Part shown: piece by piece, positions 56,971 to 64,000 of the stretch
Position numbering within the stretch: position 1 is the stretch's first letter
How the letters are laid out: every line of letters starts with the position of its first letter
Assembly: GCF_002806945.1 (NCBI RefSeq)
Contig: NZ_NIHC01000003.1
Span: forward strand, 595,279 to 659,278
DNA: 64,000 nt
Source: Marinobacter salexigens
GTDB taxonomy: Bacteria > Pseudomonadota > Gammaproteobacteria > Pseudomonadales > Oleiphilaceae
Direction: 5' to 3'
The notes under the pieces: generated by a model
Database searches by the model: none
Seen by the model: only the letters and a program-made list of their open reading frames with translations
Told to the model about the DNA's origin: nothing
Position numbers and translations under genes: made by a program

Positions 56971-58008
56971 TTGATTAAAGTAGGCATTGTGGGCGGCACC
57001 GGCTATACCGGCGTTGAGCTCCTCAGAATTCTCGCTGTTCATCCGGAAGTCACGGTCAGCTGCATAACCTCAAGATCTGAGGCCGGAGTTCCGGTGTCCG
57101 ATATGTACCCGAATCTTCGTGGGCACTTTGATCTGGCTTATTCTGAACCAGACCCCAAGGTTCTGGCTGCCTGTGATCTGGTGTTTTTTGCAACGCCGCA
57201 CGCCGTTGCCATGGGGTTAATTCCGGAGTTGATGGCTGCGGGGGTGAGGGTGGTGGATCTCTCCGCAGACTACCGACTGAAGGATCTGGAGGTTTGGTCT
57301 CAGTGGTACGGTATGCCCCATAAGTCACCAGAGTGGGTTGAGAAAGCCGTTTATGGGCTTCCGGAAGTTGCCCGGGACGAAATTGCCAAGGCGCAACTGG
57401 TTGCCAACCCGGGATGCTATCCAACAGCTATCCAGCTAGGTTTTTTACCTCTTCTGGAGCATGATCTGGTTGACCCAACCCGACTGATTGCCGATGCGAA
57501 ATCCGGTACCAGTGGCGGTGGCCGTCAGGGCAAAATTGGTATGTTGCACGGTGAGGTGGGCGAGAGTTTCAAGGCCTATGGTGCGTCAGGTCATCGTCAC
57601 TTGCCGGAGATTCGTCAAGGGCTTTCTGATGCTTCAGGTACAGAAGCCGGGGTTACCTTTGTGCCTCATCTTGTACCGATGATACGTGGCATAGAAGCAA
57701 CGCTTTATGCAGAGCTGAAAAATCTTGCCGATTTCGATCGCCTGCAAGAGTTGTTTGAGGAGCGCTATCGTAGCGAGCCATTTGTAGACGTGATGCCATT
57801 TGGAAGTCATCCGGAGACCCGGAGTGTGCGTGGTGCCAACTTATGCCGCATGGCTCTGCACCGACAGGAGCAAAGCAATATCGTGATTGTTACCTCGGTG
57901 ATCGATAACCTCGTTAAAGGGGCAGCTGGTCAGGCAGTTCAGAACATGAACATCATGTTTGGTATAAAAGAAACGCTGGGCCTTGAAGCTCCTGCGCTAC
58001 TGCCGTAA
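56971..58008 (+). CDS. argC: N-acetyl-gamma-glutamyl-phosphate reductase
   Basis: 345 aa from a TTG at 56971 with GGAG seven bases upstream. The NADP-binding [18 protein letters not shown], the catalytic Cys in [11 protein letters not shown] (about residue 150) and the His in SGHRHLPEI define ArgC, the third step of arginine synthesis. First gene of a plus-strand run to erpA. Divergent from the CLC gene. Confidence 0.96.
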   Translation: MIKVGIVGGTGYTGVELLRILAVHPEVTVSCITSRSEAGVPVSDMYPNLRGHFDLAYSEPDPKVLAACDLVFFATPHAVAMGLIPELMAAGVRVVDLSADYRLKDLEVWSQWYGMPHKSPEWVEKAVYGLPEVARDEIAKAQLVANPGCYPTAIQLGFLPLLEHDLVDPTRLIADAKSGTSGGGRQGKIGMLHGEVGESFKAYGASGHRHLPEIRQGLSDASGTEAGVTFVPHLVPMIRGIEATLYAELKNLADFDRLQELFEERYRSEPFVDVMPFGSHPETRSVRGANLCRMALHRQEQSNIVIVTSVIDNLVKGAAGQAVQNMNIMFGIKETLGLEAPALLP

Positions 58009-58017
58009 GGAGTGCCA

Positions 58018-58758
58018 GTGAGCGAACGACGCAAGCCGAATGAAGAATATGTTGTTATCAGACATCGACCGGGATACCGGTTGAGGCGGCTGCTGATTCT
58101 GATTGTATTCACGGTCGGGGCTGCAGTAGCAGGCTACACGGCCGGTTTGGCCCAAGGCGGCTTTCGCTCTACCAGTGTGGCGGCATCCAATGAGCAACTG
58201 GAAAGCAAAATCGCAGCCTTGGAAGCCAGTTATCGCGAAGCACAGCAGCGTCTGGTTAATCTCGAGCGTGGCAAGCTGATTGATGAGCAGGCGCTCAATC
58301 AAGCCAGGAACATAATTGTTGAGCTCGAAACCCGGGCAGCTTCCCTGCAGTCGGATCTTACATTCTACAAGAACATCATGGCGCCCTCTGAGACCAGCAA
58401 AGGGTTGCAGGTTGATCGGCTTGCACTGGCAAATGATCGCGAAGCAGGCGTTTACAATTTCAAACTTGTACTTACGCAAGTTGGTAACAACAAGAGCTAT
58501 ATTGGCGGTGTTGTTGCCGTCAACGTAATTGGTATGCGCGATGAGGAAAAGGAAGTCATTGCGCTGCGAGACCTTTCTGAGGAAATAGACGATCTTGGTG
58601 TGAAATTCCGGTTCCGCTATTTTCAGGATGTGGAAGGAAGGCTGACATTGCCAGATGGTTTCGAACCACTTGAAGTACAAGTGGTTGCGCAGGCCCAAGG
58701 GCGCAAGTCCTCTCAGGCAGAGCGCACATTCGACTGGAATGAATTAACGGAGAATTAG
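58018..58758 (+). CDS. DUF6776 membrane-anchored coiled-coil protein
   Basis: 246 aa from the GTG at 58018, five bases after GGAG; the earlier GTG at 58012 overlaps the ribosome-binding site. One transmembrane helix (about 25-45; LLILIVFTVGAAVAGYTAGL), then a coiled-coil (about 60-125; NEQLESKIAALEASYREAQQ), then a beta-rich domain. A homologue lies between argC and the bactofilin gene in P. aeruginosa as I recall. Function unknown. Confidence 0.8.
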   Translation: MSERRKPNEEYVVIRHRPGYRLRRLLILIVFTVGAAVAGYTAGLAQGGFRSTSVAASNEQLESKIAALEASYREAQQRLVNLERGKLIDEQALNQARNIIVELETRAASLQSDLTFYKNIMAPSETSKGLQVDRLALANDREAGVYNFKLVLTQVGNNKSYIGGVVAVNVIGMRDEEKEVIALRDLSEEIDDLGVKFRFRYFQDVEGRLTLPDGFEPLEVQVVAQAQGRKSSQAERTFDWNELTEN

Positions 58759-58760
58759 AA

Positions 58761-59243
58761 ATGCTTGGCAAGAAAAAAGCGAAACCCCGCCGGCCTGCAG
58801 GCAACTTTGACACACTGATTTCCTCCCGCACGACCATAGAAGGGGACGTGCACTTTTCTGGGGGCTTGCATGTTGATGGACGCATACGCGGTAAAGTGCT
58901 TGCTGAGGATGGCAGCGATGCCGTCCTGCGAGTTTCTGAGGTAGGAGAGGTGACCGGGGATATAGCGGCGCCCCACGTAATTATCAATGGAACAGTTCAT
59001 GGCGATGTCTACGCCTCAACGCATCTGGAACTTGCAGAAAAGGCGGCCATTAACGGTAGTGTTTACTACAATCTTATCCAGATGGCGATGGGATCGTCAG
59101 TAAACGGTAACCTTGTGCATCAGCGTGAGCCGTCGGCATTGCTGGCCCAGGATAATAAAGCCCCGCGCTCTGAAGCGAACGGGGAGCTTCCTGACGAAAG
59201 TGAAGAGGAGTTGTCGGCGGCAGATAGTGGTAAACCTGAATAG
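58761..59243 (+). CDS. Bactofilin family cytoskeletal protein
   Basis: 160 aa. The DUF583 core of about 110 residues shows repeated short beta-strands with G/V/I spacing (TTIEGDVHFSGGLHVDGRIR, then NGTVHGDVYASTHLEL), flanked by a basic N-terminal and an acidic C-terminal tail. Bactofilins self-assemble into filaments linked to shape and cell-wall synthesis. The DUF6776 protein, with its membrane anchor and coiled-coil, is encoded 2 bp upstream and may recruit it. Confidence 0.9.
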   Translation: MLGKKKAKPRRPAGNFDTLISSRTTIEGDVHFSGGLHVDGRIRGKVLAEDGSDAVLRVSEVGEVTGDIAAPHVIINGTVHGDVYASTHLELAEKAAINGSVYYNLIQMAMGSSVNGNLVHQREPSALLAQDNKAPRSEANGELPDESEEELSAADSGKPE

Positions 59244-59306
59244 TTGATTGTTTTACTCAGGAATACCATAATCCATGTAGTTGTATCAGGTAATCCGGAG
59301 GCAAAT

Positions 59307-59660
59307 TTGAGTGTAGTCCAGCAGCAAATGGCAGCCCCGCTGTTTTTCAGCGATAGTGCGGTCAACAAAGTACGAGAATTGGTTGATGAGGAGAACAATT
59401 CCGACCTCCGGCTGCGCGTTTTTGTCACCGGCGGTGGATGTTCCGGCTTCCAGTACGGATTCTCGTTCGATGAAACCCAAGATGAGGAAGATACCGTAAT
59501 TGAGCGGAACGGAGCGGTCTTGCTGGTAGACCCCATGAGTTATCAATATCTTGTAGGTGCAACCATAGATTACCAGGAAGGCTTGCAAGGATCTCAGTTT
59601 GTGGTGCAGAACCCCAATGCTAGCTCCACCTGTGGTTGCGGAAGCTCCTTTACGATTTAA
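59307..59660 (+). CDS. erpA: Iron-sulfur cluster insertion protein ErpA
   Basis: 117 aa from a TTG at 59307 with GGAGG five bases upstream; the frame opens at 59244 but the sequence before the TTG is not ErpA-like. Cysteines 45 (GGGCSGF), 109 and 111 (CGCGSSF) are the A-type scaffold ligands. It passes [4Fe-4S] clusters to enzymes such as IspG/IspH. Downstream anmK is convergent. Confidence 0.93.
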   Translation: MSVVQQQMAAPLFFSDSAVNKVRELVDEENNSDLRLRVFVTGGGCSGFQYGFSFDETQDEEDTVIERNGAVLLVDPMSYQYLVGATIDYQEGLQGSQFVVQNPNASSTCGCGSSFTI

Positions 59661-59702
59661 CCTGCCGAAAAAGTCGGTGACCAGCAGGAATGTTCACCGA
59701 CT

Positions 59703-60800
59703 TTATGCGGGGTAGATTGCCCCCAGTATCCTTGGTCCTTTTGCGCCTGTTACTTCCGCCAGGTTCCCTGGTTTGCGGTTCATTGTTTGTCTGGCTAGCC
59801 ATGCGAAAGCTGTGGGCTCAACCCATTGCGGATCCAGGCCTAGCTCAGCGGTGCTGAGTACACGGATTGGGCTTAGCGCTTGAGAAAGTTCCCTCATGAA
59901 TGGTTGGTTCCGAGCCCCTCCTCCACACACGTAAACTACCATGGCAGGTGACTGGGGCATTTGCCGGGTGGCCGTTATCACCGACAACTGCATTAGCGTG
60001 CGCTGAACATCTTCCGGACGAACCGTTTCGTGCCGCTTCAACAGAGTCTTGATCCACTCAAGGTTGAACTTTTCCTTGCCAGTGCTCTTGGGGGGCGGGC
60101 GTTCGAAATAAGCGTCTGAAAGCATGTCACTGAGCAATGACTGGTCAATAATGCCTTCATTGGCCCACTGGCCGTCTTCATCGTAAGAGCGGCCGGTTTG
60201 GTCCTGGCACCACGCGTCCATCAAAGCATTGGCAGGCCCGGTATCAAAGCCGGTCACCAGAGTATTTGGGTCAGATGGAATCCAGGTTATGTTTGCTATG
60301 CCGCCGAGATTCAGGATGCATCTGTCTTCCGTTTCTGAGCCAAAAAAGTGCTGATGGAAGGCGGGTACTAGCGGAGCCCCCTGGCCACCTGCCGCCATAT
60401 CCCGGCTGCGGAAATCACCGATAGTTGTAACTCCGGTCCTTTCTGCAATGATTGAAGGATTACCTATCTGCAGTGAAAATCGGCCAGGGCCGGAAGGCTG
60501 ATGGCGCAGGGTTTGTCCGTGGCTCCCGATGGCACGAATTGACGATCTGTCAGCTGAGGATTTGCGAATCAGGTTTTCTGCTACATCTGCGAAAAGAGTG
60601 CCCACTAACGTGTCTAGTTCACCCACTTCGTCCGGAGAAGCCTGGTTCTGGCTTGCCAGCGCCAAGCGCTTACGAAGATCTTCCGGGTAGGGGGAGGAAT
60701 GTGTTTCGTAAGTGTGGATAGCCTTGCCCTGAAAGGACACCAGCACGGCATCTATGCCATCCATGCTGGTGCCAGACATCAGTCCTATCCAGGTGTCCAT
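59703..60800 (-). CDS. anmK: 1,6-anhydro-N-acetylmuramic acid kinase
   Basis: 365 aa. The ATP-binding start IGLMSGTSMDGIDAVLVSF, RAIGSHGQTLRHQP and FDTGPANALMDAW segments are family signatures. AnmK opens and phosphorylates anhydroMurNAc during cell-wall recycling. Downstream of the M23 peptidase gene by 5 bp, so cell-wall breakdown and recycling are paired. Confidence 0.96.
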   Translation of the reverse strand: MDTWIGLMSGTSMDGIDAVLVSFQGKAIHTYETHSSPYPEDLRKRLALASQNQASPDEVGELDTLVGTLFADVAENLIRKSSADRSSIRAIGSHGQTLRHQPSGPGRFSLQIGNPSIIAERTGVTTIGDFRSRDMAAGGQGAPLVPAFHQHFFGSETEDRCILNLGGIANITWIPSDPNTLVTGFDTGPANALMDAWCQDQTGRSYDEDGQWANEGIIDQSLLSDMLSDAYFERPPPKSTGKEKFNLEWIKTLLKRHETVRPEDVQRTLMQLSVITATRQMPQSPAMVVYVCGGGARNQPFMRELSQALSPIRVLSTAELGLDPQWVEPTAFAWLARQTMNRKPGNLAEVTGAKGPRILGAIYPA

Positions 60801-60805
60801 GTGGC

Positions 60806-62227
60806 TCAGTTTTCCGAAGCCAAAGCGAGATGCTGGTAGTTCATCCGGAAAGCTTCAAATTGCGCAACCTGCTGCTGTGTATGCTTTCTGAATCGAGCCA
60901 TTTCGGCTGCCGGAATTGGTTGTGCATCCGGGAGTTTTACAGTCCGGGAATTGCGGGGGGAGCCATTAACCCGGAACTCATAGTGCAGGTGCGGGCCGGT
61001 TACCATGCCTGACGAACCAACGTAGCCAATGGTTTGCCCCTGCTTGACCCGGGCGCCGTTTTTTACACCCTTGGCAATCCGGCTCATGTGTGCGTATAGC
61101 GTGGTGATGTTGTCACCGTGCTTCAGGACAATTGTGCGGCCATAGCCACCTTTCCAGCCAGAAAACTGAACCCTGCCATTGCCGGCCGCTTTGATCGGAG
61201 ACCCCGGAGGGGCGGCATAGTCTGTGCCTTCATGAGGGCGTACTACATCTAGTACCGGGTGACGGCGTTGGAGGTTAAAGGAAGAAGAGATGCGTGCGTC
61301 GATAGGCGTGCGCAGGAAAGCTTTGCGCATGCTTTTGCCAGCGGGCGTGTAGTAATCGCTATCGCCATTGCTGTCCGTATAAAGGAGCGCAACGTTTTCT
61401 TCGCCACGGTTTATGAAGCGGGCAGACAGAATGCGGCCTGTGCTGAATTTTTCACCGTCGAGATACAACTCTTCATAGACAACTTCGAACTGGTCGCCTT
61501 TACGGACGTCGTAAACAAAGTCGATGTCCCAGCCGAAAATTCCTGAGAGCTCCATGGTCAGGCGGTCGTTAAGTCCCGCTTCGCGCGCTGCAAGGTAGAG
61601 AGAACCATCAATGGTGCCGGAAGCATAAGCTGGCTTGGGTTCAGGCTTACGCATTTCGGTTTGGCCTGAATAGGAGTCTTCCTGCTTTTCGATTTTTAGT
61701 GTTTCGAGGCGGCTGCGCTGGAGTTCCACTGCTGCAAGCCCGCCATCCTTGTCAATTGCGAAGCGGATGGTTTCACCGGCGTAAAGGCGTTGCAGCTTGT
61801 CAGCTTCACCTTCGCCATGAATAACGGAAAGCATGGTGCCGTCGTTGAATCCCGCGTTCTTGAAGAGGGAAGACAGGGTGTCGCCCGATTTAATATCGAA
61901 TGTTTGCCAGGTAAGGTGGGGCGAGGGCTCTGGGATTTCAGGCACTGAAGTCTCTGATACCTCTGGAGTCTCTGATGCCTCTGGGGTAATAACTGCGAGT
62001 TGATCCTGCCCTTCTACAGCAGGTGCAGTCAGGGGTTTCTGCTGCTTATGAGAGGCGACAACTGAGGCCTTGCCTTGCTCTAGGTCCAAAGTATAGGACA
62101 TCCGGTTAGCCTCAACTTCTGCGCTGGGGCTCATCAGAATCGCCGCAGACACTACAGCGGTTGCAGCGGCAGCAATGGTAATATGAGTTTTTGGAAACAT
62201 TTTTAGCACGTGTCGCATCTGTTTCAA
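60806..62227 (-). CDS. M23 peptidoglycan endopeptidase with OapA/LysM-like region
   Basis: 473 aa. A membrane-anchor or signal helix spans about 13-32. Residues about 110-170 resemble the OapA/LysM region (SGDTLSSLFKNAGF). The M23 domain (about 310-440) carries the zinc ligands in RPHEGTDYAAPPGSP and GPHLHYEFRVNG. It should cut DD-crosslinks in peptidoglycan. Related to MepM/YebA-type hydrolases. Divergent from tyrS. Confidence 0.9.
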   Translation of the reverse strand: MKQMRHVLKMFPKTHITIAAAATAVVSAAILMSPSAEVEANRMSYTLDLEQGKASVVASHKQQKPLTAPAVEGQDQLAVITPEASETPEVSETSVPEIPEPSPHLTWQTFDIKSGDTLSSLFKNAGFNDGTMLSVIHGEGEADKLQRLYAGETIRFAIDKDGGLAAVELQRSRLETLKIEKQEDSYSGQTEMRKPEPKPAYASGTIDGSLYLAAREAGLNDRLTMELSGIFGWDIDFVYDVRKGDQFEVVYEELYLDGEKFSTGRILSARFINRGEENVALLYTDSNGDSDYYTPAGKSMRKAFLRTPIDARISSSFNLQRRHPVLDVVRPHEGTDYAAPPGSPIKAAGNGRVQFSGWKGGYGRTIVLKHGDNITTLYAHMSRIAKGVKNGARVKQGQTIGYVGSSGMVTGPHLHYEFRVNGSPRNSRTVKLPDAQPIPAAEMARFRKHTQQQVAQFEAFRMNYQHLALASEN

Positions 62228-62366
62228 TCCGTATTCCGACAGCTTGTGCTGCCAAGTTAAAGCTGTTGTTCAAGTAGAGAGCAACAGATTACCGTATAAA
62301 AAGCACGCGGAACAGCGCTGAACATTACGGTTAATGCGCTGTCAGCCGGATTTTTTGCGGTGCCAT

Positions 62367-62375
62367 TGTTATAAT
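62367..62375 (+). promoter_or_regulatory. Extended -10 promoter for tyrS
   Basis: TGTTATAAT at 62367-62375 fits an extended -10 (TGnTATAAT). No good -35 is seen. It would give a tyrS leader of roughly 130 nt, in the otherwise empty 287-bp gap 62228-62514. Confidence 0.5.
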
Positions 62376-62514
62376 GCGACCGCTAAAAATGCCCGGTTCT
62401 GTTTAAAAATTGAGCACTCACACTTTAGCAGGGCTCCAGGTAACTCACAGAGTTCTTTTGTTGAAGTCTGTAACTGATAATTTATATGCAAAAACGATTG
62501 GGGATAAATGATTC

Positions 62515-63717
62515 ATGGCATCTATCGATGAAGCGCTTGCGATACTAAAGCGGGGTGTAGACGAGCTGATACCGGAAGACGATCTGGTTGCGAAGTTAAA
62601 AGAAGGGCGCCCTTTGCGTATCAAGGCAGGATTTGATCCTACTGCCCCGGATTTGCATCTTGGGCACACTGTGCTCATTAATAAGCTGCGCCAATTTCAG
62701 GATCTTGGGCACGAGGTGATCTTTCTTATCGGTGATTTTACCGGAAAGATCGGCGATCCGTCCGGCAAGAGTGCTACTCGTCCCCCGCTAACGGATGAAG
62801 AGGTCGCCCAAAACGCGATTACCTATAAAGAGCAGGTGTTCAAGATTCTGGACCCGAAGAAAACCCGGGTGGTCTTCAACTCCGAATGGATGAGCAAGAT
62901 GGCCGCAGCAGATATGATCCAGCTGGCGGGCCAGTATACCGTTGCCCGCATGTTGGAGCGTGATGATTTCACCAAGCGCTACCGTGCCGAGCAGCCTATT
63001 GCCATACACGAGTTTCTTTATCCCTTGATACAAGGCTACGACTCTGTTGCGCTGGAAGCGGATGTTGAGTGTGGTGGTACAGATCAGAAGTTTAACCTTC
63101 TGATGGGGCGTATCTTGCAGAAGCACTATGGGCAGGCACCCCAAGCTGTCTTGACCATGCCGATATTGGAGGGGCTGGATGGCGTTCAGAAGATGTCCAA
63201 GTCGCTGGGCAACTATATAGGTGTTAATGACGCGCCCGGCGAAATGTACACCAAGCTTCTTTCTGTGCCTGATGAATTACTCTGGCGCTACTTTGAGCTG
63301 TTGAGCTTCCGACCGCTTGCAGAAGTGGCCGAGTTCCAGAAGGCGGTAGAGGAGGGGGCTAACCCACAAGACTATAAGAAGCTGCTGGCAGAAGAGATTA
63401 TTACTCGCTTCCATAATGAAGAGGCGGCAAGGACGGCGCATAAGTCTGCTGGTAATCGGGTTGCGCTGGGTGAAATTCCAGAGAACGTACCTTTGGTAGA
63501 GGTTTCTCTAGAGGGGCAATCTGAAATAGTCATGGCGTCTTTGCTGCGAATGGCGGGTCTTGTTAAGAATGGGGCTGCTGCCCGAGATGTTCTGGGGCGT
63601 GGTGCTGTTTTTGTTGATGGTCAGAAATTTGAGGGCGATCGCGCCTTCGTTGAAGGTGATACTTGTGTGATTCAGGCGGGAAAGAAGAAGATTGCCCGTA
63701 TATTGATCACTGTTTGA
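62515..63717 (+). CDS. tyrS: Tyrosyl-tRNA synthetase
   Basis: 400 aa. HIGH-type motif HLGH ([20 protein letters not shown]), KMSKS intact ([11 protein letters not shown], about residue 225), and a C-terminal S4 RNA-binding domain (about 335-400; [19 protein letters not shown]). It belongs to the TyrZ-like bacterial branch. It precedes a ribosomal RNA operon, as tyrS does in P. aeruginosa. Confidence 0.96.
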   Translation: MASIDEALAILKRGVDELIPEDDLVAKLKEGRPLRIKAGFDPTAPDLHLGHTVLINKLRQFQDLGHEVIFLIGDFTGKIGDPSGKSATRPPLTDEEVAQNAITYKEQVFKILDPKKTRVVFNSEWMSKMAAADMIQLAGQYTVARMLERDDFTKRYRAEQPIAIHEFLYPLIQGYDSVALEADVECGGTDQKFNLLMGRILQKHYGQAPQAVLTMPILEGLDGVQKMSKSLGNYIGVNDAPGEMYTKLLSVPDELLWRYFELLSFRPLAEVAEFQKAVEEGANPQDYKKLLAEEIITRFHNEEAARTAHKSAGNRVALGEIPENVPLVEVSLEGQSEIVMASLLRMAGLVKNGAAARDVLGRGAVFVDGQKFEGDRAFVEGDTCVIQAGKKKIARILITV

Positions 63718-63725
63718 TCGATTTT

Positions 63726-63756
63726 CGGCTATTTTGAGTTTATTTCAAAATGGCCG
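63726..63756 (+). terminator. Hairpin after tyrS
   Basis: CGGCTATTTTGA pairs with TCAAAATGGCCG (12 bp with one G-U), loop of 7 nt, beginning 9 bp past the tyrS stop. There is no T-run, so termination strength is uncertain. Confidence 0.55.
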
Positions 63757-63888
63757 TTGACAGATTCCTGTGCGTCTGTAGAATGCGCATCTCCTTCGAG
63801 GGACACACCGCTGAGACGGGTGATCTGAGAAGGACAACTGTTTGAAAGTATTAAAGAAAACGAGTTTGAAAATTCTTTAATTAAACGG

Positions 63889-63916
63889 TTGACAAGGCGG
63901 CGAGACGATGTAGAAT
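63889..63916 (+). promoter_or_regulatory. rRNA operon promoter
   Basis: TTGACA (63889-63894) and TAGAAT (63911-63916) with a 16-bp spacer. An AT-rich UP-element-like stretch (about 63844-63886) lies directly upstream. The predicted start is near 63923. Such rrn promoters respond to ppGpp and DksA, both encoded in part in this window. Confidence 0.85.
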
Positions 63917-63922
63917 ACGCCA

Positions 63923-64000
63923 CCTTGATTGAGCAACGGCTCAAACGCTCTTTAACAAATTGACCAAGTAATTCGTGTGGGCGCTGACTGGAGTATTTCG
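63923..64000 (+). ncRNA. rrn: 16S rRNA operon leader (partial)
   Basis: A TTGAGC...GCTCAA hairpin (63929-63944) is followed by the boxA-like GCTCTTTAACAA (63947-63958) and the usual leader text (ATTGACCAAG...). The 16S gene itself starts beyond the window edge. Confidence 0.8.

Noticed and set aside
63729..63944. 71-aa minus-strand frame after tyrS
   Set aside because: It lies in the rRNA promoter and upstream AT-rich region.

Overview
The window reads as a chromosomal core segment of a gammaproteobacterium close to Marinobacter. The inference rests on gene order: blocks that I recall as far apart in Pseudomonas aeruginosa are joined here, alongside a FadL-type porin plus large lipoprotein pair typical of marine oil-degraders. 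Gene density is high. I see no prophage, CRISPR array or intact insertion sequence.

Layout. 1-6.2 kb: pyrE (partial), crc, rph, yicC, then a deletion scar (monooxygenase start fused to a TetR tail, with an operator-like palindrome), an enoyl-CoA hydratase, a pseudouridine synthase and a UspE-type protein. 6.3-15.5 kb: gmk-rpoZ-spoT-ridA, an SDR protein, oxyR-recG and an HDOD regulator. 15.7-25.2 kb: the accessory stretch, with an orphan molybdopterin oxidoreductase, an Ig-like lipoprotein with a FadL-type porin, a YdcH-like protein, and OmpA/DUF4398 lipoproteins. 25.5-32.7 kb: tRNA-Ile2(CAU), rpoD-dnaG-rpsU, tsaD, plsY, folB and a divergent HPPK. 32.7-45.6 kb: pgi, panC-panB-folK-pcnB, cbrB-cbrA, a 58-aa membrane protein, gluQ, dksA and sfsA. 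45.6-51.5 kb: Rieske protein, kinase-like protein, mrcB with an LpoP-like lipoprotein, and a lipase. 51.8-64 kb: hemL-thiE-thiD-hemJ-clc, argC, DUF6776, bactofilin, erpA, anmK, an M23 peptidase, tyrS, and finally the promoter and leader of an rRNA operon.

The most interesting element is the roughly 700-bp gap between cbrB and pcnB. On the minus strand it has a near-perfect sigma-54 promoter (GG-N10-GC), upstream TGTTAC/GTAACA half-sites as expected for CbrB, about 390 nt holding several A-rich AAnAANAA (CA) motifs, and a strong intrinsic terminator. This is the position and architecture of the Pseudomonas regulatory RNA CrcZ. With crc at 228-1034 and cbrA/cbrB present, one window holds the CbrAB-CrcZ-Crc carbon catabolite repression circuit; only hfq and rpoN are outside. 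Candidate CA motifs also lie in the leaders of the FadL-type operon and the lipase, suggesting hydrocarbon and lipid uptake as targets (inference).

Other points: thiD appears to start at AUC; folB, argC and erpA use TTG; there are two HPPK genes, one lacking key residues; a 108-bp structured palindromic repeat follows crc; and mrcB may be leaderless.
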